Position numbers and translations under genes: made by a program | Shown here: in pieces, positions 43,328 through 51,517 of the stretch | Position numbering within the stretch: the stretch's first letter is position 1 | Layout: the number at the start of each line of letters is the position of its first letter | NCBI RefSeq assembly: GCF_023639785.1 | Contig: NZ_CP098325.1 | Location: forward strand, 1,798,001 to 1,862,000 | Source: Leclercia adecarboxylata | GTDB lineage: Bacteria; Pseudomonadota; Gammaproteobacteria; Enterobacterales; Enterobacteriaceae | Direction of reading: 5' to 3' | Length of the DNA: 64,000 bases | The notes under the pieces: generated by a model | What the model was told of the DNA's origin: nothing | The model's input: the letters and a program-made list of their open reading frames with translations, nothing else | Databases searched by the model: none

Positions 43328-43519
43328 ATGGCTTACAATGATTGCGTGGAACTACTGCTGCGTCATATGGAATGGTTCGAAGCCGCAGACCTGATCGTTA
43401 AAGGTATGGAAGGCGCGATCAACAACAAGACCGTGACCTATGACTTCGAACGTCTGATGGAAGGCGCTAAGCTGCTGAAATGTAGCGAATTCGGCGACGC
43501 AATTATCGCGAACATGTAA
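43328..43519 (+). pseudogene. icd: icd 3'-end fragment, copy A (junction of prophages 1 and 2)
   Basis: The frame reads [20 protein letters not shown].. to ..[13 protein letters not shown], the C-terminus of isocitrate dehydrogenase. Phages of the P21/e14 type integrate in icd and carry a copy of its 3' end so the host enzyme stays intact. This fragment has no start of its own. It ends IIANM, unlike copy B (IIENM), and is followed by a different terminator, so it is the version carried by prophage 2. Confidence 0.88.
43373..43483 (+). repeat. attL of prophage 2 / attR of prophage 1 (111-bp direct repeat)
   Basis: Identical over 111 bp to 61,092-61,202, from TGGTTCGAAGCC to CTGCTGAAATGT within icd. 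Sequences diverge on both sides, as expected where two attachment sites share only the crossover region. Confidence 0.88.
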
Positions 43520-43536
43520 AAATTTTTAAGCAACAA

Positions 43537-43572
43537 AAAGCCAACATAGATGTTAAATTTATGTTGGCTTTT
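43537..43572 (+). terminator. Phage-borne terminator after icd copy A
   Basis: AAAGCCAACATA/TATGTTGGCTTT, 12-bp stem, T's within and after the 3' arm. Confidence 0.75.
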
Positions 43573-43630
43573 ATCTTCTCCTATCCTTTCCCCAAAACTC
43601 TTCCCCAAAACTGATTATAAAATCCACCAT

Positions 43631-43825
43631 TCAGAGAGCGACAATGGTCCAGTCTTTGCCTCGGTCATCATGGTATTTTGCCGTCTGCTGAGGCGATTTA
43701 TGGCCCAGCAATTTTTGCGTATTGATACCCTGCGCTTCATACAGGCGTTCGGACAATGAACGCTGCTCGTGAAATGTTGGTGCCTTCTTATCAGGCCATG
43801 AAAGCCCGGTACGGGGAAAAACCAC
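43631..43825 (-). pseudogene. Integrase C-terminal fragment of prophage 2
   Basis: Leftward frame reading PTFHEQRSLSERLYEAQGIN, then TQKLLGHKSPQQTAKYHDDR, then GKDWTIVAL. LLGHK and the catalytic Tyr in KYHDDRG are the last two active-site motifs of a tyrosine recombinase of the P21/e14-like type. The first 300 or so residues are missing; the fragment abuts the DnaC remnant. The prophage therefore cannot excise on its own. Confidence 0.8.
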
Positions 43826-44224
43826 CTGGCAGCGGCAATTGGAAATTACCTGATGCAGCGGAATTTAACCGTGCTGATCGTGACCGTCGCTGACCTGATG
43901 CTGCGGGTGCGAGCCTGCTATGACGGCGGCCAGTCTGAGTCCTCTCTGCTCGACAAACTGTGCCGTGTCGATCTGCTGGTGCTGGATGAGGTCGGGATCC
44001 AGAAGGACTCCAGGCACGAAAAAATAATCATCAATCAGATTATCGATCGCCGCCTTGCTTCCATGCGACCGGTTGGGGTGTTGACCAATCTCAACTACAA
44101 CGACCTGGCGGCCACGCTTGGGGAACGAGTAGTGGATCGCCTGAAAATGGATTCAGGCATGTGGGTAACGTTTGACTGGGAGAGCTATCGCAAGAACGTG
44201 ACGCACCTCAGGGTTGTTAAATAG
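43808..44224 (+). pseudogene. DnaC-like helicase loader, 5'-truncated
   Basis: The frame starts mid-gene at GTGKNHLAAAIGNYL (Walker A region of DnaC) and continues through LLVLDEVGIQKDS (Walker B) and RRLASMRPVGVLTNLN to the natural stop. The N-terminal third is gone and the DNA on its left is the integrase tail, so one deletion removed everything between them (immunity and early genes). Confidence 0.82.
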
Positions 44225-44253
44225 GGAAGCTGCCATCGCGTCAGGATTCATGG

Positions 44254-44394
44254 ATGATCCCGCATTCTAGTACTCCCCGGCGCGTGAATTCATATAAGAC
44301 TGATCTCGCTCGTGAAATGCTGACGCAGCTGCTTGGCGATGTAGTACGAATTGAACTATTCGCCCGTAAGTCGCCCCACGGTTTAGATGTGTAG
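44254..44394 (+). pseudogene. MT-A70-type adenine methyltransferase, C-terminal remnant
   Basis: A 46-codon frame with RRVNSYKTDLAREMLTQLLG and DVVRIELFARKSPHGLDV. It matches the end of phage N6-adenine methyltransferases of the MT-A70 family, which typically finish with RIELFAR..GWDVWGN; here a stop replaces the last residues. Upstream part deleted. Confidence 0.5.
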
Positions 44395-44506
44395 GGAAAT
44401 CAGTGTGTCTCGCCAGCAATGGCATTGATTAAGCGCGGGTCATCGACATATGGATTAGGTTGCAAATCGTTAACTTTATGATTGCAGTCTCTTTTATTTA
44501 AAATTA

Positions 44507-44534
44507 TTAAGAGTATTCTTAAATGTACTTAAGT
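44507..44534. promoter_or_regulatory. Palindromes upstream of the PRTase-like/NADAR operon
   Basis: TTAAGA-GTAT-TCTTAA (44,507-44,522) and ACTTAAGT (44,527-44,534) lie just before the GGAACTTTC ribosome-binding region. They share a CTTAA half-site and suggest repression of the operon by an unknown factor. Confidence 0.4.
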
Positions 44535-44551
44535 GCATAAAAGGAACTTTC

Positions 44552-45571
44552 ATGAGCCGTGTAGTGACCGTCGAAGAAAAACTAAAAGAAAGTATTAGTT
44601 CAACTCTATCAGATTATCGTCATGTGCCTCCTGGGGGAATGAATGCTGAGCATGTCTCACGCTGGATTGACCAATTTGACCCTGCGGATCGTAGATTTAT
44701 TTTAGAGGAAACAGATCGTATATTGAGTCGAGGTTATATAGCAAAGAAAGATTATAAAAGGATTATCAGAGAACTGGTTGAAGATGAAAAAAATAAAGAG
44801 GTGTTTGATGATTCAGCCTTTCTTAATATTCAAGAGGATGGATTTAGCCAAAATGAGCTTATCGAAGAGCTGGGTGATAAATATCCAGATGAGCTTTATA
44901 CAGTAACACGAGAATCATCTAGGCGTTGGGTAACCTCATTCAAAAGGTTTATTTACTTTGATGATGTTTGTTTCTCAGGAAGAAAAGCCTATGACGATCT
45001 ATCATGGTTAATTTATAAGTTTGATTTAAAGGATGTTAAGATTTTATTGCATTTTCTATCAGGGCATACTTTTGCGAGTTGGAATATCAGGAAGGAAATT
45101 GAAAGTGCATTCCCCGGTCGAAACATCTCAATCATTGTAAATGAGGGTGAGTTTGGTGATGTTGAAAATCGATTAAAATATAATGCAAGCTCTGGCGTTT
45201 TTTGGCCTGTTGAGCAAAATGTAATAATTCCTAAATGGATTAATGAACCCAAGAAGTTCACTGGAGCGTGTCGTGATGGTTTTGTTTCAGGAGACGATTT
45301 TCCAGATGAGCGGAGACGCAATAAGTTTGAGTCTATTTTGACCGCTACCGGATTTGAAATACTCCGTCATAGCGATAATATTAAAAAAGGGATAAAGCCA
45401 CTAGGATTCTCGACTTTTCCGGGAGTTGGCTTTGGTGGAACAACTTTTACATATAGAAATTGCCCGAACAATGTCCCCTTGGCATTTTGGTGGGGCAATT
45501 ACGAGCGGTCAGGCGGTCGTGCATTGGCTTGTTGGTACCCACTTATGAAACGTATTGTGTATAATCGATAA
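44552..45571 (+). CDS. Phosphoribosyltransferase-like protein of conflict-system type
   Basis: 339 residues. The N-terminal 100 residues are helical and charged. Residues 134-143 (IYFDDVCFSG, then RKAYDD) match the PRPP-loop motif of type I phosphoribosyltransferases (hydrophobic strand, DD, then S/T-G). The C-terminal TTFTYRNCPNNVPLAFWWGN is a feature of the PRTase-like proteins predicted in bacterial conflict systems. AT-rich. The stop is 2 nt before the NADAR gene, so they form an operon. The reaction is not known; nucleotide or base transfer is inferred. Confidence 0.7.
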   Translation: MSRVVTVEEKLKESISSTLSDYRHVPPGGMNAEHVSRWIDQFDPADRRFILEETDRILSRGYIAKKDYKRIIRELVEDEKNKEVFDDSAFLNIQEDGFSQNELIEELGDKYPDELYTVTRESSRRWVTSFKRFIYFDDVCFSGRKAYDDLSWLIYKFDLKDVKILLHFLSGHTFASWNIRKEIESAFPGRNISIIVNEGEFGDVENRLKYNASSGVFWPVEQNVIIPKWINEPKKFTGACRDGFVSGDDFPDERRRNKFESILTATGFEILRHSDNIKKGIKPLGFSTFPGVGFGGTTFTYRNCPNNVPLAFWWGNYERSGGRALACWYPLMKRIVYNR

Positions 45572-45573
45572 TC

Positions 45574-46185
45574 ATGAGCTATAGACTTTATCCACAACAG
45601 AACGCAATACCTTTCAGGAAAACCACCGAAAAATGGGGGGGATTATCTAACATGGCTAAAGGGTACCCACTCTTTGTCAATGATATCCCTATTCAATCGA
45701 GTGAAATCCTTTATCAGGCATGTCGTTATCCTGACTATCCGGACATACAAAAGGCAATTATCACCCAAGGAAACCCGTACGAGGCAAAACAAACTGCCAG
45801 ATCTTTTAAAGACAAAACTCGTGATGGCTGGGAAAAGAATCGAGTATCAATAATGAAGTGGTGTGTCTGCGTTAAACTTTGCCAGAACTGGGAGACGTTC
45901 TTTGCACTGTTGGATAGCACGGGCAATCATGACATCGTTGAGCATTCAGAAAAGGATCAGTTCTGGGGGGCCAGTAAAGATCCCGAAGGCAACTTCTATG
46001 GCATGAACGTCTTAGGACGTATCCTTATGGATGCGAGAGAAGTTGCCAGGAAGAGGGGAGCTGATGGATTTACAACTATACCTCCGTTGCCTTTGGTAAG
46101 CTTTCGCCTACTAGGCGAGGATATTCGTGAAGTGATTGCCACTAAGCCTGAGGCTGGCAAGGGACAGAATTTAGCTTTGTTTTAG
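45574..46185 (+). CDS. NADAR (YbiA-like) domain protein
   Basis: 203 residues. YbiA/NADAR features: FRKTTEKWGGLSNMAKGYPL (F-x-S-N-type motif), IQSSEILYQACRYPDYPDIQ, KWCVCVKLCQNWETFFALL, and FWGASKDPEGNFYGMNVLGR (FWG..GxNxLG). Family members are N-glycosidases acting on riboflavin intermediates or ADP-ribosyl groups, and some remove ADP-ribose from DNA guanine. Paired here with a PRTase-like protein, not with a DarT. Ends in a clear terminator. Confidence 0.83.
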   Translation: MSYRLYPQQNAIPFRKTTEKWGGLSNMAKGYPLFVNDIPIQSSEILYQACRYPDYPDIQKAIITQGNPYEAKQTARSFKDKTRDGWEKNRVSIMKWCVCVKLCQNWETFFALLDSTGNHDIVEHSEKDQFWGASKDPEGNFYGMNVLGRILMDAREVARKRGADGFTTIPPLPLVSFRLLGEDIREVIATKPEAGKGQNLALF

Positions 46186-46226
46186 CTGGAAATTTGAATA
46201 CTACTGACTCACAAACCTGTTTACTA

Positions 46227-46248
46227 AAACCCGCTTTGGCGGGTTTTT
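46227..46248 (+). terminator. Terminator after the NADAR gene
   Basis: AAACCCGC/GCGGGTTT hairpin with a 3-nt loop and T-run. Confidence 0.75.
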
Positions 46249-46531
46249 CTTTACGGGTATTTAGCGCATAGTTGCAAAAAACCTTAAAACCAACCTCACT
46301 GATTTATTAGATAAATATTATATAAACAATTAATTATATTGAATTGGCATCAATGGGTTGAACAATCTCAGTTTGGTGATGCTGTATATAAACACAGTTA
46401 TATTTTAAGGCGAGGGGATTGTGGTGCTTGTCCCGGCATCTGTTGCTTCTCGCAAGTGATATGTGAGTTTAAGTCTATGTTTCTTGAACCAAACAGACGT
46501 GCGCACGGGCACTTCACAACCGGAGAGTGCA
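46249..46531. other. Junction region without a convincing gene
   Basis: AT-rich stretch followed by a part with coding-like composition (46,370-46,520) but no good start or ribosome-binding site. It may be the remnant of a gene cut when the PRTase-like/NADAR cassette entered. Confidence 0.35.
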
Positions 46532-46720
46532 ATGGAGATACCCGACGATCTATTTCCAGGGGTGAGCCAGCATACTGGTGCTGTGCTTATTTATCTCGTG
46601 GATGGTGAAGCGAAGCGAGGGTTCGCTTTACGTGAAAATGAGTTCGTAACATCGTTGCCAGCCCTGAGTGAGGCGCTCAAAAAAGCAGGGTTTACCGCTT
46701 TAGAAGCCGAAAGGTTTTAG
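46532..46720 (+). CDS. Small prophage protein, 62 aa
   Basis: ATG 46532 is preferred (GGAGAGTGCA upstream) over an upstream frame extension. MEIPDDLFPGVSQHTGAVLI.. to ..KKAGFTALEAERF, acidic and soluble. It sits just before the DUF1367 gene in the pre-Q region; function unknown. Confidence 0.6.
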   Translation: MEIPDDLFPGVSQHTGAVLIYLVDGEAKRGFALRENEFVTSLPALSEALKKAGFTALEAERF

Positions 46721-46780
46721 CTATACTCCATACAGGTCTGAACCGCCTGCTGAGTAACGCTGTGCCACGGAGAACAACCG

Positions 46781-47374
46781 ATGGCGCAGATTTAACTGAT
46801 AAAAACCTCGCAAAATACACTGACCCCGGCGACGCCCGAGGCCAGTGATTTAGTGCAGCGTGTCAAAATCGGCGTTTGGCTTAACTGCGACGTTAAGCAG
46901 GCGCGTAATTACCTCGTCCATAAACGCTTTTTTGCGCTGCTCAATATGGGGTTCGAATACTGGACGCCAGCAGGGGGAACCATCACCCCGGCAGAAAAGC
47001 AGTACCTCCACTCATACATCCGTTACCTGATATCTATCGTCGGCAATGACGTAATACTCCTGGAAACAGAAACGGCATTCACTGAACGCAGCGCGCAGCG
47101 CCGCGCGAACGGTCACGCGGTGGTTAAGTCATTCGAGGCTTTCCGCAAGTGGGCGACCATTGAAGCCGGTTTCTATGATGAATTTGTCCTCCCCGACAGC
47201 ACCCGCCGCCGTGAGGCGCGCTCAATATCTTTCGCCAACATGAGCGAAGCCGAATTCCACGAAGTATACAAAGCAGTTTTTAACGTGCTTTGGAATACGA
47301 TCCTTTTCCGCCGTTTTGCCAGTGAGAAGGAAGCCGAGAACGTTGCCATGCAACTGCTGGAGTACGCAGCGTGA
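46781..47374 (+). pseudogene. DUF1367 family phage protein with early stop codon
   Basis: The gene should start at ATG 46781 (MAQI), but codon 5 is TAA (46,793-46,795) where the family has Glu or similar; the frame then continues LIKTSQNTLTPATPEASDLV.. to ..NVAMQLLEYAA. Typical DUF1367 segments: RFFALLNMGFEYWTPAGGTI and VVKSFEAFRKWATIEAGFYD. A GTG at 46,853 could give a shortened protein. It overlaps the next gene by 4 nt. Confidence 0.75.
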
Positions 47375-47664
47375 AAAAAATCGATCTCACAAAGCAAGCG
47401 CGTGGGCGTGAGTGCACCGTGCGAATCCCTGGCATCTGCTGTTTCGACCCTGAGACCAGCGTTCTGGCGCATTACCGCCTGGCTGGTACGTGCGGCACCG
47501 GTTGCAAGCCTGATGACCTGCAGGGAGCAATTGCCTGCAATCGTTGTCATGACGCAATAGATGGACGCACCAAAACCGAATATTCCCGCGACGACCTCAA
47601 ACTTATGCACGCCGAAGGGGTAATGAGAACGCTGGCAATCTGGCGCAAAAAGGGCTTTATCTGA
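47371..47664 (+). CDS. DUF1364 family protein (HNH-like phage nuclease)
   Basis: 97 residues, start by GTGA overlap. Cys/His pattern: RGRECTVRIPGICCFDPETS, LAHYR, GCKPDDLQGAIACNRCHDAID. It is a zinc-bound, HNH-like family found with DUF1367 just before Q in many lambdoid phages, with a likely role in recombination or DNA processing. Confidence 0.82.
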   Translation: MKKIDLTKQARGRECTVRIPGICCFDPETSVLAHYRLAGTCGTGCKPDDLQGAIACNRCHDAIDGRTKTEYSRDDLKLMHAEGVMRTLAIWRKKGFI

Positions 47665-48344
47665 TGGATCAGCAAATACTCGAATACGCACGGATTGAGC
47701 TCACCCGCGCGCTGATGGATAACTCCGGAAAAACCAAAGGACAGCTTCAAGCTTTCAGCGAGAACCCGCCAGCGGATAAAGATCGCAACCCGCGAAAGCA
47801 GATTCATGTGGTGGAGCTGGATAACGGCAGAGGTGGAGTCTGTTATGTTAAGGCAGAAAATAGCGCGCTGTATGTAATGGAAACCCGCAGTCGCCCCAGA
47901 CCAATGCCACCGATAACGGATCATGATTTTGCTACGGCACCGTGGCGACGCGCGGTCAACATGCTGCCGGAGCATGAACAAGCTTGGCTGCGTTACTGCT
48001 ATGGATTTAATCTGGATTTTCAATATCAGACGCAAATATGTGAAGCGATCTGGAATGGCTACCAACGGCATCTGCCGGAAAGCCTGCTGAGGAAAACCAA
48101 AAAGCGGATCATTTCGCTGGTCTGGCTGGCTGTGCAGGAAGTTGCCGTAAAGCGTTTAAACGATACTTACAAGCAATACGCTGGCGCGTTACTAGCTTCT
48201 CAGCTTGTTGTATCACGTTCTACTTGGCACGAGATATATGCCCCTCACTGGCAATTGTTAAAGAAAGCAGTAGAGACTCTAGATTGTAATGCACTTCATA
48301 AAGCTCTGAAGCTCAAGGAGGGTGCAAGACAAACTAGCTTATGA
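47664..48344 (+). CDS. Q: Antitermination protein Q
   Basis: 226 residues, one-base overlap with the DUF1364 gene. MDQQILEYARIELTRALMDN, TKGQLQAFSENPPADK, and the C-terminal helical region (LVWLAVQEVAVKRLNDTYKQ) match the Phage_antiter_Q family. Q modifies RNA polymerase at the late promoter so that late genes are transcribed past terminators. Intact, so late genes to its right may still be inducible. Confidence 0.88.
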   Translation: MDQQILEYARIELTRALMDNSGKTKGQLQAFSENPPADKDRNPRKQIHVVELDNGRGGVCYVKAENSALYVMETRSRPRPMPPITDHDFATAPWRRAVNMLPEHEQAWLRYCYGFNLDFQYQTQICEAIWNGYQRHLPESLLRKTKKRIISLVWLAVQEVAVKRLNDTYKQYAGALLASQLVVSRSTWHEIYAPHWQLLKKAVETLDCNALHKALKLKEGARQTSL

Positions 48345-48382
48345 AATCGCCCTCATCTTGAGACTGCATCTTCTAGGCGAAG

Positions 48383-48423
48383 CGATGTTACACACTGTAA
48401 AGCTTTAACTTTGTGTAACATCG
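48383..48423. promoter_or_regulatory. Long inverted repeat between Q and the GHKL-nuclease gene
   Basis: CGATGTTACACA/TGTGTAACATCG, 12-bp perfect arms around 17 nt. Lies after the Q stop; no T-run. Could be an operator or Q-region terminator. Confidence 0.4.
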
Positions 48424-48510
48424 TATCCTCCTTTAGAACCATATTTTATTAGACAATTCATTAATTTATGGCAATATTCAATCAAAGAATATTAGGGTTA
48501 GGGAATACAT

Positions 48511-50529
48511 ATGTCTAAAATAACAGTAAAGGCAGGAGCTGATCACCTTAAGTCACTTGCCTCAGCAAAACCCGTGCCAGCACTTTCTGAAATTATTTGG
48601 AATGGATTCGATGCCAAATCTAATAGAGTAAGTGTGTTTATTAAAAAAAATCCTATGTTTGATTTGATTGAATCTATTCTAATCAAAGACGAAGGTGTAG
48701 GTATTAATTATAAAAAAGTTGCTGACTATTTTGGTAATTTAGGGGAGTCATGGAAAAAATCAGCGAAAGCAAATGGGGATTGTTCCTTACACGGACAATA
48801 TGGGCGAGGGCGATTTAAGTCTCTTTCTCTTGGCGAAAAAGTCATTTGGCGAACAACGTATGAGGAAAATGAAAGTTTTTACAGTTACACCATTTCTACG
48901 GATGCTAATAAAATCAATGATTTTACAATTAGTGAACCTGTTCTTGTTGAATCAAGTGCTTCTGGCACAGAAGTAGAAATTTTTAATGTCAATGATCACT
49001 GCTTTTCACTGCTGAATAATTCAGCATTGATTGATATAACAAATGAGTTTGCTTTATTTTTGACTGAATATCCAAACCGTATTCTTAAAGTTAATGAGCA
49101 AGTAATATCTCCTACTGATGCTTGGTTAGATAAATCAGATTATGATCTAGGAGACATACAACTGGAAGATGGGCGATCTGTCAAAGCAGCGCTTTCTATT
49201 ATTGAATGGAAAGATAAGGTTCAACGAGAACTACATTATTGTGATTCATATGGTTTTTCGGTGCATAAGGAAAAATTAGGTCCAGTTATTAGAGCTCCTG
49301 GTTTTGATTTTACACTGTACGCAAAGTGCGATCATTTCAAAAAAATTAGTGAAAATAATCAAATTGGAGTGTTGGAACTTCTTCCTGAAGTGAAATCGCT
49401 TAAGGAAGCAATTATTCAAAGAGCAAGAACTCATTTTCTTGATAAAGCTTTTGAAGAAAAAGCAAAAATTATTGATCAGTGGAAAAGGCAAGATATCTAC
49501 CCCTACACAGATAATATACCTTTAGACCCTACAGCTATTGCTGAACGGCAAGTATTTGATATTTTGGCAGTAAATGTTCAAAGCTATCTGAAGAATTTTG
49601 AAAAATCTGATAAGAAAACAAAAAAATTCACTTTTATGCTTTTATCTCAAGCTATAAAGCAAAATCCTGACTCTGTTCAGAAAATAATAACTGAAGTATT
49701 AGGCCTCAAAAAAAAGGAACAGGATGATCTGGCTGGGTTGTTAGAGAATACTACGCTGTCCTCGATAATAAGTGCTTCAAAAGTAGTTAGTGATAGACTT
49801 AATTTTATTGACGGCTTGGATAACCTCGTTCACGACGGGGATACAAAAAAATCCCTGCTAGAAAGAGATCAACTTCATAAAATACTAGAGAAGGAAGCTT
49901 GGATTTTTCGTGAAGACTTTTATTTGGCTGGTTCTGAGGACTGGCTTGAAACAGTACTTCAAAAACATATTAAACATCTTGGAAAAAGAGAAGATGTCGA
50001 AGATGATACCCCTGTTCTTTTACCCGGAGGGCATCGTGGTCGGGTTGATTTAATGTTTGCTAAAGCTCGGCAACCTTATGAAGGGTATACTGAATACTTA
50101 GTCGTGGAATTAAAACGACCTTCGCAAAAAATCGACCTTGATGTTTTAGGGCAAATTGAAAAGTATGCTATGGCCGTGAGTTCAGATGAGAGATTCGATC
50201 ACACAAATTCAAAGTGGACTTTTATCGCTGTCTCAAACACCATGGATCAGTTTGCTACCCGGAAGGCACGCACACGAGGTTGGCCTAAAGGTAAGACATT
50301 AGATGATGGAGATTTGAATGTTGAAGTGTGGATAATGACTTGGGCAGAAATTATTCATGCAGCAAGAGCAAAGTTAAGTTTCTTTAACAAACAACTGAAG
50401 TATGAGGTAACACGTGGCACAGCTACCGCCTACCTTGAGAAAACACACAAAGAATACATACCCGTACTTGCACATGCTCAACCTGAAGCGGTCTCCCTCG
50501 CTGATGTTGCAGCTGACGACGAGAGTTAA
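48511..50529 (+). CDS. GHKL ATPase fused to a PD-(D/E)XK-type (Shedu/DUF4263-like) nuclease
   Basis: 672 residues. The N-terminus is a GHKL ATPase: PALSEIIWNGFDAKSN (N-box), IKDEGVGINYKKVADYFGNL (DxGxG) and HGQYGRGRFKSLSLG (G2 box). Residues 330-470 are helical. The C-terminal nuclease shows GHRGRVDLMFAK (Asp513) and EYLVVELKRPSQKI (Glu533-x-Lys535), the E-x-K core as in DUF4263. AT-rich, flanked by a palindrome and a terminator in the post-Q moron slot. Likely a single-gene antiphage system; the activity is inferred from the domains. Confidence 0.78.
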   Translation: MSKITVKAGADHLKSLASAKPVPALSEIIWNGFDAKSNRVSVFIKKNPMFDLIESILIKDEGVGINYKKVADYFGNLGESWKKSAKANGDCSLHGQYGRGRFKSLSLGEKVIWRTTYEENESFYSYTISTDANKINDFTISEPVLVESSASGTEVEIFNVNDHCFSLLNNSALIDITNEFALFLTEYPNRILKVNEQVISPTDAWLDKSDYDLGDIQLEDGRSVKAALSIIEWKDKVQRELHYCDSYGFSVHKEKLGPVIRAPGFDFTLYAKCDHFKKISENNQIGVLELLPEVKSLKEAIIQRARTHFLDKAFEEKAKIIDQWKRQDIYPYTDNIPLDPTAIAERQVFDILAVNVQSYLKNFEKSDKKTKKFTFMLLSQAIKQNPDSVQKIITEVLGLKKKEQDDLAGLLENTTLSSIISASKVVSDRLNFIDGLDNLVHDGDTKKSLLERDQLHKILEKEAWIFREDFYLAGSEDWLETVLQKHIKHLGKREDVEDDTPVLLPGGHRGRVDLMFAKARQPYEGYTEYLVVELKRPSQKIDLDVLGQIEKYAMAVSSDERFDHTNSKWTFIAVSNTMDQFATRKARTRGWPKGKTLDDGDLNVEVWIMTWAEIIHAARAKLSFFNKQLKYEVTRGTATAYLEKTHKEYIPVLAHAQPEAVSLADVAADDES

Positions 50530-50620
50530 CAATTGTTCTGCTGAGGCAAACAAAAGATATTGCAAAACCGAACAAGATAGCCGATATTTAAGACTAATTT
50601 GTTATGTTGCCAAAATTATA

Positions 50621-50645
50621 TAACCCGCTTAATGCGGGTTTTTCT
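50621..50645 (+). terminator. Terminator after the GHKL-nuclease gene
   Basis: AACCCGC/GCGGGTT hairpin, loop TTAAT, T-run. Confidence 0.75.
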
Positions 50646-51166
50646 TTGATATAACGCAATGTTTTTCAAAACATATCCACTTATGATTTTCGAAACCCCA
50701 AAACTACGGGGCGAAATGGAGGTCTGCTTTGGCAAACTTTTTGAACGCCCCCTTGTGCAATCCAGGAACGCCTTTTTTTGGAGCTTGAGCTAGGGGTTAG
50801 GGATAGCAAGACAGGCGGGTTTCCGCGCTCACTTTTAAGGCGAAAAGTAGCAGTCTAGTGAAAAGTAGGAATGCTCGAGCATAGCTGCAAGTTAACTGAA
50901 TTGGAGAATCCCTTCAGCTTGTGGTAACAGCACATCTCCCTACCTGCCCAAACATAAACCTCGCTTCGGCGGGGTTTTTTGTTTCTGGCGCTTAAGAAAA
51001 TTTCTGGCCTGGGTGTTCGCCTGGGCTTTCCATATTAAGGCCGCTGACAGGTCCATTTAGTGCAACGCCTTTCCCCATATCCGCTCCTGGAACTTCGGGG
51101 ATTTTTTATTTAACATGCCCGCCTTGCGCGGGCTTTCTCATACCCGCAATCCGGGTAAGGCAAATC
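50646..51166. other. Non-coding late leader region of prophage 2
   Basis: About 520 bp without a convincing gene. It holds a terminator at 50,956-50,980 and further small hairpins near 51,090-51,160 (for example GCCCGC..GCGGGC at 51,118). In lambdoid phages the late transcript leader passes through such terminators with Q. I see no tRNA or C4 RNA here. Confidence 0.5.
50956..50980 (+). terminator. Terminator in the late leader
   Basis: AAACCTCGC/GCGGGGTTT hairpin with TTCG loop and six T. Confidence 0.8.
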
Positions 51167-51517
51167 ATGATCGAAAAAGAACCCGGCTTGCTTGGGTGGC
51201 TGACTGCAACCCTCGCTTGGCTGGCCAGTCATCCCTATGCCACATGGGGAAGTCTCACAGCTTTTCTGGCCGCGCTATGGTCATCATTGAAAGACGGCAA
51301 AGGCTGGGCGGCATCTTTTTTTGCTGGCCTGCTGGCGATCGCTATCACGCTCAGCGTATTGGCCGTCATGCGTAAAACAGGCCTCCATGAGGAATGGATG
51401 CCGATTGTTGGGATGCTGGTGGGGTTTATTGGTGCTGATCGTATTCGTGCCGCGGTGCTGGGCGCATGGGATGCACATAAAAATAATTTGGTAAGCAAAA
51501 ATGATGAAAACAAGTAA
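51167..51517 (+). CDS. Holin of prophage 2
   Basis: 116 residues with three hydrophobic helices: WLTATLAWLASHPYATWGSL, WAASFFAGLLAIAITLSVLA and WMPIVGMLVGFIGADRIRA. Charged C-terminus (KNNLVSKNDENK). Lambda-family holin type. Overlaps the lysozyme gene by 17 nt. Confidence 0.85.
   Translation: MIEKEPGLLGWLTATLAWLASHPYATWGSLTAFLAALWSSLKDGKGWAASFFAGLLAIAITLSVLAVMRKTGLHEEWMPIVGMLVGFIGADRIRAAVLGAWDAHKNNLVSKNDENK

Larger units (their letters stand above)
1..43372. mobile_element. Prophage 1: lambda-type prophage, left part outside window
   Basis: The late gene order (lysis, cos, Nu1-A-W-B-C-Nu3-D-E-FI-FII-Z-U-V-G-H-M-L-K-I-J, fibres) is that of lambda. The right end is placed where the icd 3'-end repeat starts at 43,373. 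Integrase, immunity and replication genes are not in the window and would lie to the left. The major capsid gene is interrupted by a nested element, so the prophage as it stands cannot make an intact E protein unless that element excises or its E' substitutes. Confidence 0.9.

Noticed and set aside
46339..46608. Frame with several Cys before the 62-aa gene
   Set aside because: TTG start without ribosome-binding site, runs into the next gene in another frame.
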